The notes beneath the pieces were generated by a model. That model worked only from the letters and a program-made list of their open reading frames with translations. It was not told the DNA's origin and ran no database searches. A stretch of DNA of 64,000 bases from a virus: positions 12,049 to 76,048 of IMG/VR virus record IMGVR_UViG_3300030430_004034, one strand, 5' to 3'. Below, one piece after another: positions 13,853 through 21,409 of the stretch. The number at the start of each line of letters is the position of its first letter. The stretch's first letter is position 1. Both the position numbers and the translations under genes were made by a program.

Positions 13853-13943
13853 CCTGTAGCGAATCGCTATGCCCCTCTACAGAAACTACGAACACTGTAG
13901 AGAGGTGGTACTGTCACTACTACCTCAACTCCCTGTAGAGGGG
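13853..13943 (+). promoter_or_regulatory. Competing hairpins around a start codon
   Basis: CCCCTCTACAG (13872-13882) can pair with CTGTAGAG (13895-13902) in eight pairs or with CTGTAGAGGGG (13933-13943) in eleven. A further CTGTAG lies at 13853-13858. The two pairings exclude each other, as in attenuators. The ATG at 13869 lies just before the first arm. Confidence 0.4.
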
Positions 13944-14180
13944 CAAAATAAAATGAGAGTCGCTTTGGCGGCTTCAAAATGCTTTGAAGAAAAAGAAGCA
14001 ACTTACTACTTAAACAGCAAACTCTACGAACAATTGTTTGACATAGAAGATGCTCTCAATGAAGGGTTTTCTCAATTCATTGAAAACCAAATTAAAGAAT
14101 TAGATAGATTCAACGCCTATCACAGAAAAAATTGTACCGGGGAAGGTTGTGAATTATGCCAAACGACCCTGATTACATAG
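13869..14180 (+). CDS. Small hypothetical protein
   Basis: This encodes 103 residues from ATG 13869. A later ATG at 13953 would give 75 residues and leave the hairpins as an untranslated leader; the sequence does not decide. The helical chain ends CTGEGCELCQ, a possible metal-binding knuckle. The next gene begins inside its last 25 bases. Function unknown. Confidence 0.55.
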   Translation: MPLYRNYEHCREVVLSLLPQLPVEGQNKMRVALAASKCFEEKEATYYLNSKLYEQLFDIEDALNEGFSQFIENQIKELDRFNAYHRKNCTGEGCELCQTTLIT

Positions 14181-14314
14181 AATACTCAAGAGGTGGCAAG
14201 GTTGCCACAAAATGTAGAGTGTGCGGAGGCAACCTTTACACAGCGCAAGACATCAAACAAGAAGCGCACGAATCATGCCTCAAAGAATACAAAACAAAAT
14301 TTAGAATGATGTGA
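14156..14314 (+). CDS. Tiny zinc-binding protein
   Basis: This encodes 52 residues with CRVCGGNL followed by H..SC (C-x2-C, H-x3-C), a complete set of zinc ligands in a short treble-clef-like layout. It overlaps the previous gene by 25 bases and ends four bases before the next start. Role unknown. Confidence 0.65.
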   Translation: MPNDPDYIEYSRGGKVATKCRVCGGNLYTAQDIKQEAHESCLKEYKTKFRMM

Positions 14315-14318
14315 TGAA

Positions 14319-15572
14319 ATGTTTTACAAATTGATTAATTTAACAACAAGAGGAGTGGACCGCCGTTCCGATACAGTCCAACGAAGAATTGGAATTGAAG
14401 TTTATGAGGAGAGCGAATGGCGCAAGAATTCTCAATACCGCCTATCGTCCTACAATGGTTGGAGGCACTGGGCAATAAAAACTCCAAGTCCCAGTTTTAA
14501 AATGGATTTTACCGTTGAAACAGTAGCAAACGGATTTAAATCACTATTTACTGCTCATCTTTCTAGCACCAATAATAGAAAAAACATCTTGCTGTTTGAT
14601 TTTAACGACTTTCATATTAGCGTAAAAAACGCTAGAGGAAGCGTCGTCTTGAATGGACAAACAATGACTCGGACGATTGCGGCAAGACATCTTGCGGCGC
14701 TGTGTTTTCAAACAAAAGATACTTACACGAGAGAGGAGGTAAGAGATAAATTTTTCAAAATTATTAGTATCCCCCCTGATGTAAATTACGCTATAATAAA
14801 TCGTGCGCCGTATTCATTCTACAAAGAAGGAAAATACATCAAATGCAGGCTCAATGTAAAGCAAATCTCCTCTAAAGAGGTCGCCTTGGAAATAAGCGAG
14901 GGAGTTTGGGGCACTTTAACGATAAAGCAATTTTTAGGTTATCTTTCTCATTATCTACACGGAACAAATCGAGGGAGTTGGGCTTTTACCTCCCCGGAAA
15001 GGCTGTACGAAAGAGTGATGGGTAAGGAAGGACGAGAATCGGACATCAAAGTTATGAAAAGTTTCCTTATTCAAAACAGGACAAGCGACCTTGTGAATGA
15101 ACGAGCAGAAGTCCTTCTAAAAGAAACGCTTGAAAAGCACAGTGGAAAAATCAAACACTACAGCGTAAGAAGCAATAACATTCTCTTTGTCCAAGGAATA
15201 GAAAACGACTGGGTTATCCGGTGGTCTCCTTATAACTCTGATAAAGAAGGAAGACAGTTGGTTAGAACACAGTATCTTGAAACTTCAATGATGGATACAG
15301 CCGCATGTTCACTGACGAAAGAAAAATCATATTCTATTGCTAGGGGAGAGGACGATAATTGGATTGGTGTTTGTGTGGATAATCTACAAACAAACTCCCC
15401 TCAAGTTGACCAAGCCATTTCTAGAGTCCTTGTTTGTCTGAACGATAAAGCCACCAAGCAAATGGTTTCCACAATGAGAAGCATTGATTCTGCGAAATAC
15501 AGAATAGATTTTGATTCGTTTATTCAAAAAGAAGAGAATGTCATATTTTCATTAAAAAGGATGGCGAAGTAG
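14319..15572 (+). CDS. Hypothetical protein upstream of TFB
   Basis: This encodes 417 residues, soluble, mixed alpha and beta, with no P-loop, zinc site or membrane segment. It contains several Trp-rich strands (YNGWRHWAIK, GSWAFTSPERLYERVMG). Its TAG stop directly abuts the ATG of the TFB gene, so the two are translated together. A link to transcription is possible from context only. No family recognised. Confidence 0.65.
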   Translation: MFYKLINLTTRGVDRRSDTVQRRIGIEVYEESEWRKNSQYRLSSYNGWRHWAIKTPSPSFKMDFTVETVANGFKSLFTAHLSSTNNRKNILLFDFNDFHISVKNARGSVVLNGQTMTRTIAARHLAALCFQTKDTYTREEVRDKFFKIISIPPDVNYAIINRAPYSFYKEGKYIKCRLNVKQISSKEVALEISEGVWGTLTIKQFLGYLSHYLHGTNRGSWAFTSPERLYERVMGKEGRESDIKVMKSFLIQNRTSDLVNERAEVLLKETLEKHSGKIKHYSVRSNNILFVQGIENDWVIRWSPYNSDKEGRQLVRTQYLETSMMDTAACSLTKEKSYSIARGEDDNWIGVCVDNLQTNSPQVDQAISRVLVCLNDKATKQMVSTMRSIDSAKYRIDFDSFIQKEENVIFSLKRMAK

Positions 15573-16394
15573 ATGTTGCCGTGCATAGAGTGCGGAGAAA
15601 CCTCGTTTCATTTTGATGAGCATTTGGGAGAGAGAGTCTGCGATAGTTGCGGTCTTGTGGTCGTGACTGAACCATTTGAACAAGAGGTTAGACTCTACGA
15701 TAAAGACGGTAATTCTATCCGTTCAGCAGACAAAATTGTAGGTTCTAAAGCGGTCAATAAATATGACCGGGTGATGTCAACGCATGTGCTTAGGGGTTTG
15801 ACCTTGAGCAAAATGTGCATGGCCTCTCTCACACAATCCCGCTCATTGATGAGCAGGATAGAAAACGCCTATTTGTCCTGTTTCCGGGCCGGTGTTTTTG
15901 GAATGACTAGTTATGAATGTAGAGCCACTGCCTTGACGCTGTACCTTCTCAGAGAACGAGACCTACCATATACATTATCGCAAGTCTGTGAAGAGTTTGG
16001 CTCAAACAAAAAAGATGTTTCTAGGCTAACTAAAAGGATAGCAAAGCATTTCGGGACAGCAGGAACAAATCAAATGAATTATCTCGGTCTTGTAGAAAAG
16101 CATGCTCTTTCATTGAAAGACCTAAGTTTTTCTAACTCATGCGGAAGAGTGTTTTCTAAATTTGAAGGTCTTGTTCAAGAGAGAGGGCAAACGCTCAAGC
16201 CAAATTATGTGGCGGCTACCCTCTACATCACCAGCCTACTTGAATACAAAAGGTTCACTCAAAAGCAGATTGGACAGGAGTGCGGTTGTTCTAACAGAAC
16301 CGTTCGGGAAATGACAAAAGAATTACTCGCCATGATTGGCAAAACAGAAAAAGAAATTAAAGGAAAGGGAATACAATGGCTTACTTCGGTGTAA
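15573..16394 (+). CDS. tfb: Transcription initiation factor B (TFB/TFIIB-like)
   Basis: This encodes 273 residues. The N-terminal zinc ribbon has C4, C7, C23 and C26 (PCIEC and RVCDSCGLV). Two cyclin-like repeats follow, with RATALTLYLLRE and then YVAATLYITSLL plus a helix-turn-helix-like QIGQECGCSNRTVREM in the second. Archaeal TFB recruits RNA polymerase to TATA/BRE promoters. It is slightly shorter than the cellular factor (about 300). A viral copy could redirect host polymerase to viral promoters. Its end overlaps the next gene. Confidence 0.93.
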   Translation: MLPCIECGETSFHFDEHLGERVCDSCGLVVVTEPFEQEVRLYDKDGNSIRSADKIVGSKAVNKYDRVMSTHVLRGLTLSKMCMASLTQSRSLMSRIENAYLSCFRAGVFGMTSYECRATALTLYLLRERDLPYTLSQVCEEFGSNKKDVSRLTKRIAKHFGTAGTNQMNYLGLVEKHALSLKDLSFSNSCGRVFSKFEGLVQERGQTLKPNYVAATLYITSLLEYKRFTQKQIGQECGCSNRTVREMTKELLAMIGKTEKEIKGKGIQWLTSV

Positions 16395-16558
16395 AAAAGG
16401 GAACAGGCAGGACTTATTGCAGGTTATGTTTAGGGGATATAGAGAAAGGACAGCCCGCTATTTATGTTAGCGGCTACCGAGCAGGTGGACAGGTCCACGC
16501 TTTGCCTGAACATTGTCCATATCTTAGGAAAAAATTAGAAGAATTAAAGGAGGAATAA
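16376..16558 (+). CDS. Tiny zinc-finger protein
   Basis: This encodes 60 residues starting inside the last codons of TFB. CRLCLGDI, then H and HC at the C-terminal end (HALPEHC), give a C2-H-C set as in PARP-type or GATA-like fingers. A basic helix closes the chain. Translation is probably coupled to TFB. Role unknown. Confidence 0.65.
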   Translation: MAYFGVKKGTGRTYCRLCLGDIEKGQPAIYVSGYRAGGQVHALPEHCPYLRKKLEELKEE

Positions 16559-16560
16559 TA

Positions 16561-16821
16561 ATGACGAAAAATAAGAATAACTTTGGAACTTTCTTCGTTA
16601 CTACGACGGATTTTTCAAAACGAATAGTGGAAACAAATGTGGACGAGCAAGGACCGGAGGACAAACTCAAGTCAGGCGAATGCCGTAATAAAATCATCCG
16701 CAAAATACTGAAAATGAAATTGACTCCTTCCGACTTAGCATGGTTGGCGGAGGGACTTATGGACATTGTTTCTGAAATGGATGAAGCGGGTGTTGACTAC
16801 AGCGATGAGGTGGAAATATGA
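16561..16821 (+). CDS. Small protein sharing a peptide with the giant tail protein
   Basis: This encodes 86 residues. FVTTTDFSKRI (about residues 12-22) is identical to a segment of the 2104-residue tail protein, and the DNA (about 16594-16626) matches 49450-49482 at 31 of 33 bases in the same frame. The rest is an acidic helix-rich chain (LTPSDLAWLAEGLMDIV). It overlaps the next gene by ATGA. Function unknown. Confidence 0.7.
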   Translation: MTKNKNNFGTFFVTTTDFSKRIVETNVDEQGPEDKLKSGECRNKIIRKILKMKLTPSDLAWLAEGLMDIVSEMDEAGVDYSDEVEI

Positions 16822-16988
16822 AAATCATAGTTACGACATTAAAGAAATGCAAGGAATGTGGAGAGTTGAAATTGACTCAACATGACCTTTGTAGAGAATG
16901 CAGAGGAACGCCAAACACCACTGGCGATGAAAAACAACGGGGCTTTCTCCGTCGCATCCTTGATGATGTGAAAAAGAAGGAGGAATAG
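16818..16988 (+). CDS. Tiny zinc-ribbon protein
   Basis: This encodes 56 residues. CKECGEL and CRECRGT (two CxxC pairs, 14 residues apart) form a compact zinc ribbon, followed by a basic C-terminal helix ending KKKEE. It is ATGA-coupled to the gene before and lies two bases before the E1-like gene. Role unknown. Confidence 0.7.
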   Translation: MKIIVTTLKKCKECGELKLTQHDLCRECRGTPNTTGDEKQRGFLRRILDDVKKKEE

Positions 16989-16990
16989 AA

Positions 16991-17548
16991 ATGAAAAGAA
17001 AAATACTGATAATTGGAGCAGGTGGCATCGGGAGTTTCCTTGTACCACTTTTAGATAAGACGGGCCTTTACGCCATCAGCGTTAGCGACCCCGATACTGT
17101 AGAAACGAAGAATTTGACTTACCAAAACTTCAATGAGGAAGATGTAGGTTCTCTCAAGGTCATGGCCTTGCAGAAAAAGCACATGATTAGCCCCAACAAA
17201 TTTCCTATCTTGACAGAGGGACAACTTGCTGGCTACGACCTTGTGGTTTGCTGTGTAGACAATTTGACCGCACGACGCCTTCTCTACCGCTCTCAGGGCT
17301 TCCCTTGGCTTGACCTACGAGCACAGGGTAGAAACTGCGCTTACATCACCTACAAGGCCGACCCTGCTACTTACGACACTTTGCTGTCCGGTCCCGATGG
17401 GAGTTTTTCTTGTCAAGGGGATGCTTGGGATGGCTCCAATGAGGCTGTCCACTTCATGCAGGTGGCGATTGCGGGTATCGGTGCTGAATGGATTCAGCGT
17501 TGGTTTAACGACGAAGAAGTGAACGGGTTTGGAACCCTTTTTGTTTGA
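16991..17548 (+). CDS. ThiF/E1-like adenylation-domain protein
   Basis: This encodes 185 residues, a minimal E1 fold. The nucleotide-binding GAGGIGS (9-15) is followed by a D-x-D..VE..NL..QNF element typical of ThiF, MoeB and E1 enzymes (about 33-49), then DLVVCCVDNLTARR (about 78-91). Zinc cysteine pairs and the usual C-terminal part are absent. Family members activate the C terminus of ubiquitin-like proteins with ATP. The next gene encodes a JAMM peptidase, the classic partner. Enzyme activity is inferred. Confidence 0.85.
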   Translation: MKRKILIIGAGGIGSFLVPLLDKTGLYAISVSDPDTVETKNLTYQNFNEEDVGSLKVMALQKKHMISPNKFPILTEGQLAGYDLVVCCVDNLTARRLLYRSQGFPWLDLRAQGRNCAYITYKADPATYDTLLSGPDGSFSCQGDAWDGSNEAVHFMQVAIAGIGAEWIQRWFNDEEVNGFGTLFV

Positions 17549-17557
17549 GGTGAAAAC

Positions 17558-18142
17558 ATGGAAAAGAAAACAACAGGAGAATTGATAGAAGAAATACGAA
17601 CCAAGAAATCTGCTCATCAAATGTGGCTTAGGCGTAAAGTTGCCCCCTACATAACAAGCATTTGGGAAGACTTGCTGGAATCAGATGAAGGGTCAGGAAA
17701 AGACACCATTCACAGTCTTGAATTTCATGAGGCTATTTGGATGGCTTCAACTTGGCTACTACCCGGTCTTGAAGTCCAAGTTGTAGTTGATGATAATTGG
17801 AACCTTTTCATTTCTTCAGGAACCGCAGGTTTTGTAGGGTTTCCAAAAGAACCCAAAGGAATGAAGTTGCCTATCCGTTGCTGGATTCATACCCACCCGT
17901 TTGGGAGCGCATACTTTTCCGGCATTGATTGGAAAACGGTGTCTGTATGGGAGAAACATATGGATTGCGCCTATGTTCTAGGTGGAGGCAACCATTACGG
18001 TTTTTGGGAACAAAAAAATCCCAACGAATTGACAATCTACCATGAACCCGTTGATGGCTTCAAGGATGAATTTAGAGTGCAAGTAAAGAGTGAAAGTCTC
18101 AACATACCTGAACCCGAAGGTGAGTTAGATGACATATACTGA
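17558..18142 (+). CDS. JAMM/MPN+ metallopeptidase
   Basis: This encodes 194 residues. HTHPFGSAYFSGID (about 111-124) fits the zinc-binding JAMM consensus HxHx7SxxD exactly. Family members remove ubiquitin-like proteins from targets or trim their precursors. It lies nine bases after the E1-like gene, forming an activation/removal pair. There is a helical N-terminal extension of about 60 residues. The upstream catalytic Glu cannot be assigned with certainty. Confidence 0.85.
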   Translation: MEKKTTGELIEEIRTKKSAHQMWLRRKVAPYITSIWEDLLESDEGSGKDTIHSLEFHEAIWMASTWLLPGLEVQVVVDDNWNLFISSGTAGFVGFPKEPKGMKLPIRCWIHTHPFGSAYFSGIDWKTVSVWEKHMDCAYVLGGGNHYGFWEQKNPNELTIYHEPVDGFKDEFRVQVKSESLNIPEPEGELDDIY

Positions 18143-18350
18143 AAAGGACATTGGAAAGGTTATAACTTACGAGGGACACAATGGAACCCTAAAAGACGAA
18201 AGAATCGTTCATGTGTATTGTCAAATCTGCTCTGCTCAATTTATTGGGCCAATCAGAGAAGCCGGTGGTTTTCTTGGAGCGCACGAGTTGTTCCACAACT
18301 GGGAGTTTGCCGCTATGATTCAAGAGAATAAAGGAGGCTTGGTTCCTTGA
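18129..18350 (+). CDS. Small CxxC/HxxxH protein next to JAMM
   Basis: This encodes 73 residues. CQIC and HELFH supply C2H2-type ligands. The chain ends KGGLVP, so removal of three residues would expose a Gly-Gly end, as in ubiquitin-like precursors. The rest does not look like a beta-grasp fold, so this may be chance. It overlaps the JAMM gene by 14 bases. Confidence 0.65.
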   Translation: MTYTEKDIGKVITYEGHNGTLKDERIVHVYCQICSAQFIGPIREAGGFLGAHELFHNWEFAAMIQENKGGLVP

Positions 18351-18451
18351 CCGAACGCAGAAAAAGCATCTTATTTTTCACAAGAGTTTGTTTCTACTGC
18401 ACTGGAAGTCTTGCGTTCCTTGTCAACATCGGTATGGAGGTGACGGCGTGA
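18347..18451 (+). CDS. Possible tiny membrane peptide
   Basis: This encodes 34 residues from a TTG overlapping the previous stop, with GGAGG nine bases upstream. Basic N terminus (TERRKS), then one hydrophobic helix (FFTRVCFYCTGSLAFLVNI). Its stop overlaps the GTGA start of the methyltransferase. Called on coupling and composition; it could be a leader with no function as a protein. Confidence 0.4.
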   Translation: MTERRKSILFFTRVCFYCTGSLAFLVNIGMEVTA

Positions 18452-19089
18452 GCCTACACGAGAATTTCGGGAAGGGAAACAAAGACGCCAACGCAAACCT
18501 TACGGCCAACGATGTAGTTTACACTCCTAGAGAAATTGCTAGACAAATGATTGCTTTCTACACCGGGGATTTGTTGAGTGATTTTAGACCTAAAATGCCT
18601 AGTTTGGGAAATAATAGGGGACTTGTTGTTCTTGACCCATGCCGTGGCGATGGTGCATTCTACGACCAATACCCTTCCTACTGCCAAAAAGAATGGTGTG
18701 AAATTACAGACGGTCGTGACTTTTTTGATTGGAATGTGAAAGTGGATTGGATTATAACCAACCCACCCTATAGCATCTACGAAGAATTCTGTAAAAAGGC
18801 GTTTGAAATCGCAGATAATGTTTGTTTTCTTGTTCCCTTATCAAAAGTTGTGTCAAGTTTAGGTCGCATTCAAGCCACCATGGACTACGGAGGTTTTGTT
18901 TCTATTCACATCATTGGTGCGAGCCAATGCGGTTTTCCGTTCGGGTTTCCAGCGGCGGCTGTCCACATGAAGAGAGGCTACGAAGGAAAAACTGAAATTA
19001 AGATGTGGGAAGATAAAACACAGAGAAGCCTTCTAGACTACGCCTCAATCGTTGACGAAGATGAAGAAGCCTACAAATATTCAGTATGA
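18448..19089 (+). CDS. Adenine-specific DNA methyltransferase-like
   Basis: This encodes 213 residues from the GTG at 18448, which has GGAGGTGA eight bases upstream; an earlier ATG lacks a site. VVLDPCRGDGAF is the AdoMet-binding motif I, and NPPYSIYEEF is the catalytic motif IV of N6-adenine methyltransferases. YTPREIARQMI matches the usual N-terminal element. The enzyme probably modifies viral DNA against host restriction or regulates timing. No cognate nuclease lies beside it. Confidence 0.88.
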   Translation: MSLHENFGKGNKDANANLTANDVVYTPREIARQMIAFYTGDLLSDFRPKMPSLGNNRGLVVLDPCRGDGAFYDQYPSYCQKEWCEITDGRDFFDWNVKVDWIITNPPYSIYEEFCKKAFEIADNVCFLVPLSKVVSSLGRIQATMDYGGFVSIHIIGASQCGFPFGFPAAAVHMKRGYEGKTEIKMWEDKTQRSLLDYASIVDEDEEAYKYSV

Positions 19090-19104
19090 CGGGAGAGTAT
19101 TTCA

Positions 19105-19290
19105 ATGAATAAAATTCAGTATTGCTTTGATTGCGGAAACAGAATCAAGCGTTATCATAACTCAAGGTGGAACTTGCGACCTCATGAGGCTAAGCATTTA
19201 GATGATGTGTGCGAATGCGATGTGCCTTTGACTCAATACTCCGATTATGCGATTGCATTATTGGCTCAAATGAAGGTTCGTGATTTGTGA
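19105..19290 (+). CDS. Small cysteine/histidine protein
   Basis: This encodes 61 residues with CFDCGNRI, then two His, then CECD, giving a probable zinc site. The stop shares bases with the next start (TGATG). One of the many tiny metal-binding proteins of this region. Role unknown. Confidence 0.65.
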   Translation: MNKIQYCFDCGNRIKRYHNSRWNLRPHEAKHLDDVCECDVPLTQYSDYAIALLAQMKVRDL

Positions 19291-19517
19291 TGTTTAAGGA
19301 AAAGAGTGATACCATGAAATGCTACAAATGCAAAAGCGTGAATCTAGAAGTTTTCTATCCAAAGGATAGGAAGAGGAAAAAAATGAATCATATCGTTTAC
19401 TGTCAGGACTGCAAGGCGATGAAATATGTTTTCATTTTAGGCAAAGACTCTGCGAAAATCAGAGAATACATGCAGATAGACGACTACATCAAAAGAGGAG
19501 ACAATATATATCGCTGA
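19290..19517 (+). CDS. Small zinc-ribbon protein
   Basis: This encodes 75 residues from ATG 19290 (MFKEK; an internal ATG at 19314 is possible). CYKCKSV and CQDCKAM form two knuckles about 25 residues apart, as in transcription-factor zinc ribbons. It lies 15 bases before the GroES-like gene. Role unknown. Confidence 0.7.
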   Translation: MFKEKSDTMKCYKCKSVNLEVFYPKDRKRKKMNHIVYCQDCKAMKYVFILGKDSAKIREYMQIDDYIKRGDNIYR

Positions 19518-19532
19518 AAATCTATTTTTCAC

Positions 19533-19745
19533 ATGAAGCATGTGGGAGACTGGGTAGTTGTGCAAATAGAAGAAAATGAGACATCTCATGGAATTATTTC
19601 AACCGATGAAAACAGTGGGAGAGTTGTCTCGTGTTCCGATAAGACACTGATTGGAAAAAAGGTGTTTTATTCCATTGGAGGGGCAAAGAAAACCGAGGGG
19701 TATGTCTTTGTTCCCTATGCCGATATTTACGGGGTGATAGAATGA
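19533..19745 (+). CDS. groES: GroES-like co-chaperonin
   Basis: This encodes 70 residues, shorter than GroES (about 97). The order GDWVVVQ, ENETSHGIIST (mobile-loop region with an Ile-Ile contact), GRVVS, IGKKVFY, EGYVFVPYADIYGVIE follows the GroES beta-barrel, ending like DILAIVE. The usual roof loop is missing. It lies just upstream of a group I GroEL gene, which supports the call. It would cap the chaperonin ring during folding of viral proteins. Confidence 0.78.
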   Translation: MKHVGDWVVVQIEENETSHGIISTDENSGRVVSCSDKTLIGKKVFYSIGGAKKTEGYVFVPYADIYGVIE

Positions 19746-19834
19746 CAAAAATAAAAGAAATGACAGAAGAACAAAAGAAAATTTGGAAGAACGAAATTCA
19801 AAAACTCAAGAAGAAACTTCGCAAAGAGGAATGA
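19742..19834 (+). CDS. Tiny lysine-rich peptide between groES and groEL
   Basis: This encodes 30 residues, nearly all Lys, Glu, Gln and Ile, forming one charged helix. ATGA couples it to the GroES-like gene, and it ends two bases before the GroEL start. It may be a coupling leader or a small factor. Called mainly on spacing. Confidence 0.4.
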   Translation: MTKIKEMTEEQKKIWKNEIQKLKKKLRKEE

Positions 19835-19836
19835 AA

Positions 19837-21360
19837 ATGATTAAATTTGGGGATGAAGTCAAAGAAAAACTACTACAAGGAATCAACCTTGTAGCCGATA
19901 CGGTGAGTCCAACTCTTGGACCCCAAGCAAGAACAGCGATTCTACAGGGCACTCCACCCGTCATTATCAACGATGGAGTGACAATCGCAAAACATGTTTC
20001 TCATGAGGACCCTTATGTTCAAATGGGGGTTCAACTCGTTCAGAATCTAGCATTCAAAGCCCAATCAAAGGCTGGCGACGGAACAACGACTGCTTGTATT
20101 TTAGCACAGTCTCTATGCAACTCTTTGATGTCCCTAAACATCTCCAACATTCATGAGTTTAGAGAAGAGTTAGAAATGACAAGAGAGGCCATGCTTAACG
20201 AGTTAGACGAAGTTTCAATTCCTGTAGAAAGTGGAGAAAAAATCCTAGAGGTGGCAACGATAGCCGCCAACAATGACCCCGTTTTAGGTCAACTGATTTC
20301 CGATGTCTTTTCCTTCGTTGGAAAGGACGGCGTTATTTCTGTTGAAGAAGGGCACGGATTAACCACAGAATACGAATTGAAGCAAGGTCTTGAACTAGAA
20401 AACGGCTACATTTCTCATCTGTTCGCAAATCAAGACAACGGCGAATGTGTTTTAGAGAAGCCTCTGATTTTAACTACAAACAAAGTCATTCTAAACTTTG
20501 CAGATTTACTTCCTTCTCTTGAGTATGCTTCATCACAAGGGCGACCACTCCTTATTATTTGTGCAGACTTACAAGGCTCTGCCCTTTCCAATGTTTTAGC
20601 AAATGTGGTTCAGGGTAGAATACAAGTCGGTGTTTGTAGAGCACCCAATCATGGAGACGCTAGACTGGATGAATTGAAAGACATCATCTCTGTTGTTGGT
20701 GGCAAGTTGTTTTCAAACGAAGCCAAAGACGACATGAAAATAATTGATGCATCTTGTTTCGGCTCTTGTGAAAGGTCAGTGCTAAACCAAGTAAACACAA
20801 CTTTGGTCGGAGGAACGGGAAGAGAAGAAGAGGTCCAAGAGAGAGTAGATTCCTTGACAGAACTCTACAAGTCTGCAAACAACGATTGGATTCGTGAAAG
20901 ACTCACAACGAGGATAGCACGGCTGAAAGGCGGTGTCGCCGTCATTCGTGTCGGTGGGGGTTCTAGCGTAGAATTGCGAGAGACAAAGGAACGCCTTGAC
21001 GACGCTCTCAATGCAACGAAGGCCGCTCTACAAGAGGGTGTGATTGTTGGGGGTGGCTTAGGAATTATCATGGCGTTCTCTTCGCTCAATTCCAAAAAGA
21101 AACTACATTCTCTCTTCACAGATGTTTTCTTGACGCCAACATCTGTGCTCTTAACAAACGCTGATGCTTCCCCCAAACTCTGGGATGATATTCACGCTGA
21201 ACAAATGATTGGCTTCAATGCAAAAACGAGAAAGATAGAGAACCTTTGGGATGCTGGCGTGATTGACCCCGTGAAGGTCACCAAGAGCAGTTTATCTGCG
21301 GCTTTCTCAATCGCCCTCATGTTTTTAACCACAGAAGTTGCCGTACTTTTGGAGGAGTAA
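19837..21360 (+). CDS. groEL: Group I chaperonin (GroEL/Hsp60-like)
   Basis: This encodes 507 residues from ATG 19837, with GAGG seven bases before. Group I features include TLGPQARTAIL, AGDGTTTACILAQ (ATP site), GRPLLIICADLQGSAL and APNHGDARLDELKDI in the apical domain, ERLDDALNATKAALQEGVIVGGG (catalytic Asp) and IDPVKVTKSSLSAAFSIALMFLTTE. It lacks the GGM tail and is about 40 residues shorter than E. coli GroEL. Archaea normally use group II thermosomes, so this is bacterial-type. It is paired with the GroES-like gene. Confidence 0.93.
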   Translation: MIKFGDEVKEKLLQGINLVADTVSPTLGPQARTAILQGTPPVIINDGVTIAKHVSHEDPYVQMGVQLVQNLAFKAQSKAGDGTTTACILAQSLCNSLMSLNISNIHEFREELEMTREAMLNELDEVSIPVESGEKILEVATIAANNDPVLGQLISDVFSFVGKDGVISVEEGHGLTTEYELKQGLELENGYISHLFANQDNGECVLEKPLILTTNKVILNFADLLPSLEYASSQGRPLLIICADLQGSALSNVLANVVQGRIQVGVCRAPNHGDARLDELKDIISVVGGKLFSNEAKDDMKIIDASCFGSCERSVLNQVNTTLVGGTGREEEVQERVDSLTELYKSANNDWIRERLTTRIARLKGGVAVIRVGGGSSVELRETKERLDDALNATKAALQEGVIVGGGLGIIMAFSSLNSKKKLHSLFTDVFLTPTSVLLTNADASPKLWDDIHAEQMIGFNAKTRKIENLWDAGVIDPVKVTKSSLSAAFSIALMFLTTEVAVLLEE

Positions 21361-21409
21361 TGTGGCGAGTTGATGGGGACTTTTGCTCCGATTTTTGAGA
21401 GGGTTAAAA

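Noticed and set aside
18129-18350. Ubiquitin-like precursor (ends Gly-Gly plus three residues)
   Set aside because: The protein has a CxxC/HxxxH zinc pattern and no visible beta-grasp strand order, so the ending may be chance; mentioned only as a test.
19837-21360. Thermosome (group II chaperonin)
   Set aside because: The sequence matches group I signatures in all three domains and has a GroES-like neighbour.
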